From: Phascolarctos cinereus
Lineage: Eukaryota > Chordata > Mammalia > Diprotodontia > Phascolarctidae
NCBI RefSeq assembly: GCF_002099425.1
Contig: NW_018343985.1
Span: 1,001,001-1,065,000, forward strand
Length of the DNA stretch: 64,000 nucleotides
Direction: 5' to 3'
The notes under the pieces were generated by a model. That model made no database searches. It was not told the origin of the DNA and saw only the letters and a program-made list of their open reading frames with translations. The stretch's first letter is position 1. Each line of letters starts with the position of its first letter. Made by a program: the position numbers and the translations under genes. Of the stretch, positions 47,265 to 58,794 are shown one piece after another.

Positions 47265-49189
47265 ATTGCATTGAGACCAATTTGTCTAATAAAAAAACAT
47301 TTTTGGTAATGCCTCAGAATCCCACCCTGTGTGTGAAGAATAGTAACAAGACTATCAGAAAATTAGAATTTATCTTTTTATTCCCCAATAGTCAGGAATA
47401 GTCATTAAAAATGATAATAAAAATAGATTTCTCTACAATATGCCAGTTTTATTGTATCTTAGATAGGCAGTAGCCCATGACAAAGATTGTTTGGTCAGCC
47501 TGTTATTGCTTCTAAATTATATGGGTGAACAGTAGGTAATTTCATATATCCAATGTGTTATTGCATTGGATATACGTGTGATTTTGTTACTTAATAGGTG
47601 TGCCATTAAGAACATGCTGACACTAGAACATTAAAATCCTGAAGTCCAGGGCTTTAAATGATTTGAGGTTTTATCAATATATTAATCTTCAAAGTCAGCT
47701 TCTTCAGAACTATTTTAACAGGCCCCACCCATCATATTGCTGAGTGTGCTTTTCTGTGCTCTAGAAGCACTGGGAGCATGTGTGTGGTGAATACCAAATG
47801 AATTAAAATACGTAAGTGCTCTGCAAACCTCATGGCTGCATAAATGCTAGCAAATCTAGTGACGATGATGATGAAGAGATATTTGTGGAGAGCTTTCTAA
47901 ATAGAAAGGCCCTTTTGTGTAAAGAAGAAAAAACATCATTGACTTAGAGAGCATAGCTTTGTCAAGAAGTTCAGCATCTAAAGTCCAAGGCTCTTCACGA
48001 AGAGAAGTGGGAGTACTTGCTAATCCATGTTGTTACCCAGGAGGGCTCTGGTCACAAGGTGAAATATAACATAGACAGCTCCCAATTCACAGATAAATTT
48101 TTATTTTCATGATTGTCAGCTGTTTGGCATTTGATGCTTAATTTATCATAAGAAATAATACTAGTGCTAGTAGCTTGAATTGTCAGAATACCTCTCAAAA
48201 GACAATCCCCTCCCCATGCCAATCGTACCCCCTCCCCAATGTAGCTGAAATTTTATTAGCCATGAAAAGCAGCAGAAGATGATACTGTCTATATTTTGGT
48301 AAGCAAAGCAGGGGAAATAATGTGTGTATAGCATATGTGGATTATGTATATGACATATTTCTCTATAGAGTATTGAATAAGAAGAATGGATTTTCTCTCT
48401 CTATATAGGATTTTGAATTTGATCCTGAAAACTGAATAAGAAGGATAGATTTATCTCTCTATAGAGAGAGTAGCTGAAAGTAACTGGGTAACTGGAAGGA
48501 TTTATCTGTAGAGGGATAAATCTGTTCTTCATATTCAATTCTGTTGATCATGCATATTCAGTTGCCAAATCAGAAAGGTTAATCAATTAATTAGATACTC
48601 TGGTTGGTTGAAAGTTTATCTTTCATACCATAATGGAGGTTTAAAGTAGTTGGGAGAAACTAGTTAGGGTTAGGGGTTTAATAGGGAGTTGAGGGTAGTG
48701 GTCAGAGAATAGGGCTTAATTATCTGGGACTAAGGTGCAGTGACAGACAGAAACAGAGGGCAAACAGAGTAGTATGGTGAAAACATAACATGGAGGGCCT
48801 GTTTGCTTGGACAAACATTTAAGGGGGTTCTGGAAAAGGTACACCTGACTGATCTGCTTTGGCTAACTGGATGAGAAATTGAGATCTGGTAGACAAGAAT
48901 AATATAGGTAGTGGTGGGGTGGGAAGAGGAAGGAAAATATAGGGAGGGTAAGAGAGAGAGGCAGTCAACATATAGTCTTTCTCAAGTGGGATGAGCATGG
49001 AGGACAGATGTTTGGAAGAATGTACTATTCTAGTGAATCATGGCCTTTAGAGCTTTGTTTGAGTATATTTCTGAGCTAAATATGTGAAGAGAGAATACCT
49101 TTGAAATGGGAAATGGCAGAGGATTTAGATTATTCAGAAGTTACATATGGCTTATTACCTCCCTCAGGCTGATAGGATCATATATTTAG
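47263..49189. other. Intron 1 sequence, mostly unrecognised; inverted/direct repeat cluster at 48361-48545
   Basis: No exon, SINE or LINE identified. 48371-48390 and 48432-48451 share TGAATAAGAAG(A/G)AT(G/A)GAT, and a reversed copy lies near 48515-48540, with TCTCTCTATAGAGAGAG as a short palindrome between. Confidence 0.5.
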
Positions 49190-49360
49190 AGCTGAAAGGT
49201 ATATTAAAAACTTTAGAGTATAACCTTCTCCTTTTAGAGAACAGTGGAACCCCAGAGAAATTATAAGTGACTTACCTATAAACCCACAGCTAGTGAATAT
49301 ATGAGGAGGAATTTAAACTCAAGTCTCCTAAACTCTATTCTAGTGTTCTATGAATATTGT
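49190..49360 (-). mobile_element. MIR-type SINE, antisense
   Basis: 'AGAGCTGAAAGGTATATTAA ... TTATAAGTGACTTACCTATA ... AATTTAAACTCAAGTCTCC'-type order; degenerate. Confidence 0.55.
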
Positions 49361-50696
49361 ACTGGGAGCCCCAGTAATAGAAATAACTGTCATTTTAGGA
49401 ATATGTGTTCTCCTTCCTGTTTTCACTCAATTTTTAATAACTATGAATTTGCTAGATTCATTAGGGTGGTAAGAATTAGAATTGCTTGAGCATTTCAATA
49501 GCAGCCAAGAAAAGAAGGGGCAAACCTGCAGTGCGGAGCTATGAGGTATTTTGAATTTAATTTAAAAAAAATTATTAAAAAATTAATTTTGTATGGTTGT
49601 TTGAAGGCTTCAAATTTGTTGTTTAGTAGCAAACCTTTATTATGACAGAACTGAAGTTCAGTGACTTTACCTGATACAAAATTACATACATACAACATTT
49701 AGTAAATGTGAATGATCTATATAAATTCTAGCTGTTATTATTATTATTAATTATTATAAGTTATTTTGAATTTTTTTGTATTTATCAGGATGAAATTTTA
49801 AGGATACTGTGATGACTCTGTGATCTATAGCTGTGGATATTTGGTCCTATGGTGAAAACCAAAACTTATCAATATCTTCTAAGCCATTTACTCTTGTCTA
49901 GGTCTTTAGGTCGATCTCCAATAGGGTTTCAACCTCTACACAAAGGAGCATCTGGAGAATCTCACCTTGACTTTGGGATCTGTCTTCCATTTTACATTCT
50001 TCATAATACTGGCCAACACTACTAGTGAGCATAGATGTCCGGGATTAATTCCTGGACTTGGAATGTTAATAATCAGAGAGTCATAGATCAATTTTATCTC
50101 TCTGGTTACATTTTTTAAGGCATGTCATGCAGTTGTAACAAGCACCTGGCTGAAGGAATTTCTTTAGGATATATTTTGATGTATTAAGTCAAGTACTTTT
50201 TTGGTTTTCAGTGAAACAACACAATGACATTTCTTTTTCTCCATACCTTTCAGCCAATTTTGTGACAGGAAAAGGATCATCTGTTATAGAATGTTTTCAA
50301 AAGCCTCCTTGCTCCCTTCTCATGCTTTTGTCAAGTATGCCTTTGACGCTCATGTAGATTAATCTCATGATATTTTTAAAGAAATTAGAATGTTGCTATA
50401 TGGATTTGTAGTGTTTGGTATCTTTTTCATCATATTTTCATTGTACTAACAATGCATGGAATTTCCCTCCCTGCACCCAAGCTTTTGACATTCGTTATTC
50501 TTTTCAAATATTTTCAGAATTATTTCTTAAGAATCCTCAATTTTTATATCCTCTCTGGATATCCTTGTTCTATTCCATCTATTCTTCTAATTTTTGTTTT
50601 CTTTAATACCATTTCTAGTTGCTCCCATAGTACATCATGTTAGAATACAAATATGGCAGCCATGGTTAGGGAAACAGCTTTATGTGTGTATGTGTA

Positions 50697-50750
<54 letters not shown>

Positions 50751-51690
50751 TATGTGTGTGTGTGTATGTGTGTATTTTTATATACACACATACATATGTA
50801 TGTATATATGCATATAGATTATATATATAGTATGTATACACACACACACATACACATATTTATGTACATACTATATATGTTGTTGTTTTTGTTGTTGTTG
50901 TCGGCCTCCTTTCAATTTCATCCTTAAAATTTCCCAGATAGCATTTTTGGTTCTTTTGCTAGATTACCTGTAAACTTATTATTTTTTCTTCTTCTGCTTC
51001 CATTGTTTTATGGGTCGATATTGCTCACAATTCCTCCACATGAGTTTACAAATGAGTTTATATTCTATATTGGTGTTGCCCTTGGTTGCCATCTCTTCCT
51101 TCTTGATTAGAAGATCCAGTGTTTGCTGACTACAGCAGTACTAATTTCTTTTGGTCTCCTAATTCACATTAGTTAAACTTCCTCATGAAATCATGGTAGT
51201 CTGTACCAAAGTCTGTTCTTGTGTTGTTTCCTGTTTTTCAGTGTCAATAGCTTATTTAAGTAAATAGGATTTGATTCCCTGCTATTGTAAGTCATATGTT
51301 TGAATTTTTTATTATTTCTTGTTCAGCTTTGAGTTTGATTTTTGCTCTAAACAAGTGAGGAGATGATAAGAGAATACCTACCTATCTTACTTGAGATTAT
51401 GTGCCTAGCTTCTTTAAGGATGAAAGAATTTACAGATGGGATTCCTCAATCCCTTTCAGAGAACTTTGAAGATCTACAAGAGCAAGAGAGTCCTTAGGGT
51501 CTAAGGATGAATATTTTTTTTCCCAAATGGTAACAAGATGAATTTTTAGACCAATGCATATAATGTTTATTTCTGGAAAAAATTCCTGACAATGTTAATA
51601 AACATTTAGAAAGGAGATCAGTGATCATTAGGACTCAACATGATTTCACCAGGAAACAGTCAGAACAAACTAATTCAATTTTTAGCCAGC
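49361..51690. other. Unclassified; possible antisense LINE remnant with TA/TG microsatellite
   Basis: 49850-50100 on the minus strand reads as broken protein-like sequence (for example SLVVLASIMKNVKWKTDPKV), suggestive of an old retroelement that I cannot place. 50680-50880 is a TA/TG microsatellite. The rest is unassigned. Confidence 0.35.
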
Positions 51691-51691
51691 T

Positions 51692-51930
51692 ATTGTTGTA
51701 GTTAGGTGGTACAGTGGATGGAGTTCTGGGTCTGGAGTCAGGAAGACCCGAGTTCAGATCTAACCTCAGCCATTTACTAGCTCTGTGATGCTGGGTAAGG
51801 CATTGAACCTCTACTTGCCTTAGTTTCTTCAACAGTAAAACAGAGACAAAAACAACCCCTACTTCACAGCATTTTTGTTAGGATCAATTGAGTTAATAAG
51901 TGTAAAGCACTTATAACAGGCATAATGTAA
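51692..51930 (+). mobile_element. CORE-SINE (MAR1-like)
   Basis: 'GTTAGGTGGTACAGTGGATG ... TTTACTAGCTCTGTGATGCT ... TTAATAAGTGTAAAGCACTT' covers head, CORE and tail. Confidence 0.8.
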
Positions 51931-52040
51931 ACATTCATCCCCTTCCCCCTTCTTACCCTGAGTACTGAGAATACAAAGGTAAAACAAAAGCTCCTTTCCA
52001 CAAGGAGCTTAGTGTCTAATGGGAAAGTCAATATAGATGT

Positions 52041-52400
52041 ATATATACACACACATACACACACGTGTATACACACATATGTATTATATATATATATATA
52101 TATATATATACACAAACACACATATGTATGTGTTATATATACACATATATATAAACACATACATATATGTATGTGTATATATATACACATATATATAAAC
52201 ACATACATATATGTATGTGTATATATACACATACATATGTGTGTTTGTGTATATATACACACACATACACACACGTGTATACACACATATGTATTATATA
52301 TATACACAAACACACATATGTATGTGTATATATATACATACATATATGTATGTGTTTATATATATATATATATATACATACATACATATATACATAGATA
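52041..52400. repeat. Long TA/CA/TG microsatellite with internal duplication
   Basis: About 360 bp of alternating purine-pyrimidine sequence. A block including ACACACACGTGTATACACAC occurs at about 52052 and again at about 52260, so about 210 bp appear duplicated. Confidence 0.95.
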
Positions 52401-52429
52401 GATAGACAGATAGACTGATAAAGGATATG

Positions 52430-53330
52430 GGAGTAGGTGGAAGGTAATCTTGGAGTATATGGCACTAATTCTGTGGGGAATAGCAAAGACCTAATGTGTA
52501 AAATGTCATTTGAGCCATCTTGAAGGAAGCTGGGTATTTTAAGAGGCCAAGGAATGGATGGAGAGAATTCCAGGCATGGTGGCTAAGTAGTAGAAAGGCA
52601 AAGAAGTATGAGACACAAGACTGTGAACAAGGATCTTCAGCTTTTTCAATGTGACTAGACCACTTTGTGAAGACTGGAAATATTAAAAGGAGACAGGGTG
52701 TGAAGGACTTTAACTGCTAAGCAGAGGAGTTTTTGTTTGCTCCCAGAGGTGATAGAGACTCAATGGACTTTTATTGAGTAGAGGAGTGAACTCATAAGAC
52801 AATTTCCTACAATTTAGGAAAATTACTTTGGCAGCTGGGTCAAGGATGGAGAGACATGATAGAGGGAGAAGCTACTACAATAGTCCAGGTAAATTCTCTG
52901 GAGGCACTGAACGTGGGTGAAGAGAAGGAAGCATATCTCAGAGAAATTGTGAACAAGGGAAAATAAACAAATGAACATGATAGATTGGATATGGCTGTTG
53001 AGAATGAATAATGAAGCTGAGTTGAGAGTAAGGAGTTGAGAACAGCCTATGGACCTGGGTAACTTAAAGGATGGTAGTGATATTTGTAGTAGCAAAAATT
53101 TTGAGAAATGACTTTTTGTTTTGATTTGTTTTTTGTTCTATTTTGTTTGTTTATTTGGAGGAAGACAAGCTCTGTTTGGGACCTGTTGATTTTGAGATGC
53201 CTACAGGGACTTCTAGTTAAAAATATTTAATAAGCAGCTGATGATACTGTTCATGTAACAATATGTAGAAAACTGTGAGTAAAAGAGAGTTTGAGGTGAT
53301 AGGGCAGATGGCAAGATAATGTAGCAGAAC
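52430..53330 (+). repeat. Long unclassified marsupial interspersed repeat, copy B
   Basis: Blocks 'CATCTTGAAGGAAGCTGGGT', 'GAGAATTCCAGGCATGGTGG', 'GAAGGACTTTAACTGCTAAG', 'TTACTTTGGCAGCTGGGTCA', 'GAGATGCCTACAGGGACTTC' occur in order. Its head block is probably 51940-52030, separated by the microsatellite. It shares block order with 46375-47065. Confidence 0.6.
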
Positions 53331-53574
53331 TGGATTTTCGGTTGTTTACTGGTTTGGACATGAAGCACAATCTGTGTCTTGCTGCATGCTATATATTTGA
53401 TGAATTTGCACTCATTCATTCTATCATCAATCAGGACAGGACAGAGGAAAGGTAAATTGATTATTCACTTTTCAAAAATAAATTGTTGTTTTTTATTTAA
53501 TTTGTAAGATGAGGGCAAGATATCAATGTATTTTCCAGTCCAGAGATGTACAGAAGAAGAAAAGGTGACAGACC

Positions 53575-54310
53575 TTAATTCAGGCAACCTGAGCTTAAAT
53601 CTGACTTTGGACACCTATTGTTTATGTGTTCATGGAGGACCCACTATATGTTAGAGCTTCAGTTTCCTTACCTGAAAAAAAATAGTAGTTATATTATCTA
53701 CATCACAGGGTTGTTGTGTGGGCAAAATATTTTGTTAACTTTAAAGTACTGTAGAAATATGACCAATTATTACTTATCTGACCTTGTACTGCAATGACAT
53801 ATATTAGAAACCCAGAACTATACATGCATAAACTTCTTTTTGTATAGCCTTGTTTCATTAATTTGCTATTTAGTTATACTCTGGTTTATGACTATGGCTA
53901 TGAGAAAAGATTTCCTCTTTTTATATGTGCCCTTTACTTAGTTGTCAGGTTTGATTTAAAATTCTATTCCTTCTTCAAGGTCCAACTCAAATATTGTCTC
54001 TTTCATGAAGACTTCCATGATTCTCCCAGCTAGAAGTGATATCTCCTTAATTTGTTCTCATAATCCTTCATGGTGTTTTTCTGTAATTCTATATTCTATA
54101 ATTCACACACATTCGTGTACACATATATGTGTGTATATATGTTTAAACACAAACACACACACATACAAAGAAACACAAATGGCTCTTATTTCTCCAAACA
54201 AGATCTGAAGCTTCTGAGGAGAAGAATTATGTTTAATTTTCCTTTTTAATATCCTTTCATATATATGGATGTACATAGCAAATAGCAGGCTTAATAGATA
54301 ATGAGATAAC
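53575..54310 (+). mobile_element. CORE-SINE (53575-53775) and L2 3' end (53950-54310)
   Basis: The SINE keeps 'ACATCACAGGGTTGTTGTGT'. The L2 piece has 'CTTCAAGGTCCAACTCAAAT' and 'GAAGCTTCTGAGGAGAAGAA', its usual 3' order. Both sit in intron 1 close to exon 2. Confidence 0.65.
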
Positions 54311-54702
54311 ATATAAAACATATGAAACACATGGAAGAAATAAAGTGCTCTTTACATGTTACCTTTCATTATTGTCATTTCATAGCCTTGTATGTGTGAA
54401 AGAAGACTCTGTAATTCATTTTGTATAGTACTCAAAACAGCAAAAATTAAAAATCTACACCTTAAATAATTTTACAATGACAGTGATGTCAATTGGATTC
54501 AAATCAATAAACATTTCAGGTATGCATGCGTATATGCATGTATGTAATGTAGTATGCCACTATGTTTCAGGATTGTGGCAAGGTCAGTGTGGGGATCCAA
54601 AAAGAAAAACAGTCTCTGCTCTCATGGAGCTTAGATTTTTCTGGAAACTTCACTTTCATTATGAACAGCAACTAAAGACGTTAATCTTTTCTCTTCTTTC
54701 AG

Positions 54703-54820
54703 ATGGCAAGGAAGAAATTCAGTGGATTAGAAATCTCCTTGATTTTCCTGTTTGGATTTGCATCTTCAATTGCTGTGGTCTTCATTGTGCTATTAGCAAC
54801 AAACACACCAGGAGTCAAAA
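54703..54820 (+). CDS. SI: Sucrase-isomaltase, first coding exon (exon 2)
   Basis: SI is the brush-border disaccharidase of the small intestine. It is a type II membrane protein with two GH31 units, isomaltase then sucrase. The exon starts directly after an acceptor (TTCTTTCAG, AG at 54701-54702) with the ATG as its first codon, and ends at a good donor, GTAAGA at 54821. Its 39 codons begin [14 protein letters not shown], which is the remembered N-terminus of human SI; MGAM does not share it. Residues 1-12 form the basic cytoplasmic tail with a Ser at 7 (phosphorylated in other mammals). Residues 13-32 are a hydrophobic signal-anchor, and the stalk begins at Thr33. One base (54820) carries into the next codon, so the following intron is phase 1. 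The ATG context (GAG before, G after) is good if joined to the proposed exon 1. Identification is very firm; the exon-1 junction is inferred. Confidence 0.97.
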
Positions 54821-54869
54821 GTAAGAAAACAGACCCTGAATCACAGACAGTATCTCTTTCAGTCTAAAT

Positions 54870-54901
<32 letters not shown>

Positions 54902-54904
54902 TAT

Positions 54905-55734
54905 TCACACATGAAATATTAATTAATTTATATTTAGTTTTTAACATTCATTTCCACAAGATTTTGAGTTCCAAATTTTCTTCCCATTGCAACCCTCTCC
55001 CTACCCCAAGATGGAATACATTCTGAATATCCCTTCCCCTAATCTGCCTTCCCTTCTATCCCCACCCCTTCTCTCATCCCCTTCCCTTTCTATTTTCCTG
55101 TAGGGCAGGATAGATTTCTGTACCACATTGCTTGCATGTCTCATTTCCCAGTTGCATGTGAAAACTATTTTTAACATTTGCTTTTAAAACTTTGGGTGAA
55201 AAATTTTCTCCCTTCCTCCCTCCCCACCCACCCTCATTGAGAAGGCAAGCAAATTGATACAGGTAATACATGTGTAGTGAAGCAAAACACTTCCGTGTTA
55301 GTTACGTTGTGGAAAACTAATTATATTTCCCTTCACCCTGTCCTGCCCTTCATTTTTTCTATTCTCTTTTTTCACCCTGTACCTCTTCAGAAGTGTTTGC
55401 TTCTGACTACTCCCTCCCCCAATCTTCCCTCCCCTTTATCATGCCTCCACTCTCTTGTCCCCTTCACCCCATTTTCCTGTAGGATATGATAGATTTCCAT
55501 ACCCAATTGAGTGTGTATGGTATCCCTTCCTTAAGCCGAATCAAATGAGAACAAGATTCACTCTTTCCCTTTCACCTTCCCCAGTTTCCTCTCCACTGTA
55601 AAATCCTTTTCTTCTCTGTTTTATGTGAAATAACTTACCTCATTCTACCCCTCCCTTTCCCGGTATAATCATCTCTCTCTCCCTTAATTTTATTCTCCAG
55701 ATATCACCCCTTCATCTTCAACTCACCCTTTGCC

Positions 55735-55784
<50 letters not shown>

Positions 55785-57857
55785 TTATACATACATATAT
55801 TTTTTCCCCTCCAATTACCCCAATACTCACAAAAGTCTCATGAGTAACAAGTATCATTTTTTCGTGAAGGAATGTATATAGTTAAATCTTAGTAAGTCCC
55901 TTATGATTTCTCTTTACTGTTTACCTGTTCATGCTTCTCTTGAGTCTTGTATTTGAAAGTCAGATTTCCTATTCAGCTCCGGTCTTTTCATCAAAAATTC
56001 TTGAAAGTCCTCTATTTCACTGACTATTTATTTTTTGCCCTGAAGGATTATACTCAGTTTTTTGGGGTAGGTGATTCTTGGCTGTAATCCTATCTCCTTT
56101 GCCCTCTAGAATATTATATTCCAAGCTTTCTGGTTCCTTAATGTGGAAGCTGCTAAATCTTGGGTTATCCTGATTGTGTTTCCAGAATACTTCAATTGTT
56201 TTTTTTCTGGCTGCTTGCAATATTTTCTCCTTGACCTGAGAACTCTGGAATTTGGCTACCATATTCCTAGGAGTTTTCCTTTGGTCATCTCTTTCAGGAG
56301 GTGATGGGTGGATTCTTTCACTTTCTATTTTGCACTCTGGCTCTGCTGTATAAGGGCAGTTTTCCTTGATAATTTCTTGAAAGATGGTGTCTTTTTCTAA
56401 TCATGGCTTTCAAGCAGTCCAATAATTTTTAAATTATCTGTCCTGGATCTATTTTCCAGGTCAGTTGTTTTTCCAATGAGATATTTCACATTATTTTCTA
56501 ATTTTTCATTCTTTTGGATTTGTTTTAGTGTCTTGATTTCTCATAAAATCACTAGCTTCCAATTGCTCTATTTTTATTTTTAAGGAAATATTTTCTTCAG
56601 TGAGATTTTGGACTTCATTTTACATTTGTCCAATTTTGCTTTTTAAGGCACTCTTCTCATTGACTTTTTGGACCACTTTTGCCATTTGGGTTAGTCTATT
56701 TTTTAAGGTGTTATTTTCTTCATTACTTTTTAGGTATCCTTTAGCAAGCTGTTGATTTGTTTTTCATAATTTTTTTGGATCACTCTCATTTCTCTTCCCA
56801 GCCTTTCCTCTACTTCTCTTACTTGCTTCCCAAAATCCTTTTTGAGCTCTTCCAAGGCCTGGGACCAATTCATATTTTTCTTGGAGTCTTTGGATATAGG
56901 TGCTTTGACTTCATTGTCTTCTTCTGGTTGTATGTTTTGATCTTCTTTGTTATCAAAGAAAGATTCTATGGTCTGACTTTTTTTGTGCAGTTTGCTCATG
57001 ATTCCAGCCAATTACTAGTTATAAACTCTTTGTTAAGGTAGGGGTCTGCTTCCAGTGTGAGGAATGTACTGTCCCAAACTTCGGGGGTTTTATGCAACTG
57101 TTTTCAGAGATACTTCTAGGGATCTATAAATTTTCAGTTCTTCCAAGGTGGTATGATCAAAGGCAAGGTGTTTTATTCCTTTCCTGCACTGTACTCTGGT
57201 CTATGAGTGACCATAAACACTCTTTTCTACCTTGGACCTATGACAAGAATTCTCTCTTTACTGCTGCTATAAGCTCCAGCACACCAGCACTCTTCCTCCC
57301 CCTAGGACTGCCACCCAGAACTCTGACACACATCCAAGCACAGGCAAAGCAAGAGAATCTTGCCTCAGCACCAGTAAAGAGATCCCTGCAATCCCCCTCT
57401 GATCAGCCACTTCATTCCCCTTTAGTCTGTGGGCTGGAAGCTGAGGAAGCAGCTGCTACATGGGGGCTGGGATCTAGCTTCTCTCTCACCGAGGTCACAC
57501 ACTTTTCCTACTGATCTTCTAAGTCGTCTTTGGTGTTTGAGTGTTGAGAAGTCTGGAAACAACCACAGCTGCCTGTGACTCAGTCCTCCCCAGGCCTCCT
57601 CCAGGTTTGCTGAGGCCTGATCTTTGCTTAAGCACTGGCGCTGAACTGCATTTCTCTCCCAGCCCAGGGCAATAGGCCTTTCCAATCAACCATCCAGGTT
57701 GTCTTGGGCTGGGAATTTGTTTCACTTTGTCTTTTTCTGGGTTCTGCTGCTCTAGAATTTCTTCAGATCTATTTTTTACAGGTATTTGGAGAGGTTTGGG
57801 GGAGAGCTCAAACAAGTCACTGCTTTCACTCTGCCATGTTGGCTCCACCCCCTCAAA
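54905..57857 (-). mobile_element. L1-class element with 5' UTR and ORF1 but no recognisable ORF2 (HAL1-like)
   Basis: On the minus strand the 5' end at 57857 reads GGGGGTGGAGCCAACATGGC, the standard L1 start. ORF1 begins near 57011 (MAGIMSKLHKKSQTIESFFD) with a charged coiled coil to 56730. Its conserved C-terminal part is near 56262-56017 (VAKFQSSQVKEKILQAARKK). The inter-ORF spacer follows (with a CTAT microsatellite at 55736-55785) and passes near 55315 directly into L1 3' UTR sequence; no endonuclease or reverse transcriptase is seen. This is either a HAL1-type half-LINE or an L1 that lost ORF2. It lies antisense in SI intron 2, starting about 85 bp after exon 2. A CA microsatellite is at 54869-54901. 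Confidence 0.7.
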
Positions 57858-57984
57858 CTCATTCCTTTGTAAGCCAGCTCTCAAGGTCAAAATGATCTTT
57901 TTTGGGCTAAACTAAGAATGAATGCTTTTTTTCCCCTTCCTTCTTTGGTTTCTTTACTTTCCCCTCATTAGAATTATATCTAAA

Positions 57985-58245
57985 AGTCTGGGAGGCCCTC
58001 AGAGCCTGTCAGGTCAAATTCCTCACAGAATAAGAAGGTCTCTCTAGCACTTTCCTAAAGAGTCATTTGTTTATTGTGCCTTGGCTCGAAGACCTCCAAT
58101 GAAAGGGAGTCTACTCTCTCAGGAAGCAGGCAGCCCATTGCATTTGTGAAGAACTTTCCTTTTCAGTCACTTCCATCTATGAAACCCACTGTGGTTTCTA
58201 TCCACTGCTCTCACACCAAAGAGAATGAACCCAGTCTATCTTCCA
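57985..58245 (-). mobile_element. CR1/L3-type LINE fragment, antisense
   Basis: 'CGAAGACCTCCAATGAAAGG ... CAGGCAGCCCATTGCATTTG ... TCCACTGCTCTCACACC'-type order is the reverse of the family's C-terminal coding region. Intron 2 of SI. Confidence 0.7.
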
Positions 58246-58261
58246 AGTAGCTAGCACATGA

Positions 58262-58780
58262 ATAATAGCTAGTAGCATATATATAATACATTAAGGTGTA
58301 CAAAGTGCTTTAAATAGGCCATCTTATTTAACCCTCACAACAACCCTGACAGTCAGGTGTTATTATTATCTCTGTTTTTACACTGAGGAACAGAGAATGA
58401 GAAAGTTTAAGTAACTTGCTCAGGGTCACATATCTAGTAAGCATCCGAGATTAGATTTAAACCCGGGTCTTCCTGACTCCAGCCAGTAGGGAGAATAGAT
58501 AGAATACTGGGCCTGGAGACAGGAAGACCCGAGTTAAAATTTGACTTCAGACACTTGCTAATTGTGTGACCCTGGGCAAGTCATTTAGCCCCATTTGCCT
58601 CAGTTTCCTCATCTGTAAAATGAGCGGGAAAGGAAATGGCAAGCCATTCTAATATCTTTGCCAAGAAAACCCCAAATGGGGTCATGACGATTCAGACAAG
58701 ACCGAAAGCACTGAACAACAACAGCTTCTTGACTCCAGGTGCAGTGTTTTATCCACTAGGCCACCCAGCAGTCCAAGCAC
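58262..58780 (-). mobile_element. Antisense CORE-SINE split by a sense RTE-tailed SINE
   Basis: CORE-SINE pieces at 58262-58482 and 58739-58780. The inserted SINE, 58483-58724, is sense (ACTGGGCCTGGAGACAGGAA ... CCAAATGGGGTCATGACGAT) and is flanked by CTTCCTGACTCCAG (58469-58482) and CTTCTTGACTCCAG (58725-58738), a 14-bp target duplication with one change. Confidence 0.88.
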
Positions 58781-58794
58781 ATTTATATGTGTTA

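Noticed and set aside
51864-52486. Several 60-159-codon Tyr/His/Ile/Cys-rich frames on both strands
   Set aside because: Products of a TA/CA microsatellite.
54477-54824. 115-codon frame overlapping SI exon 2
   Set aside because: It is in a different frame from the SI peptide and crosses the acceptor and donor; a shadow.
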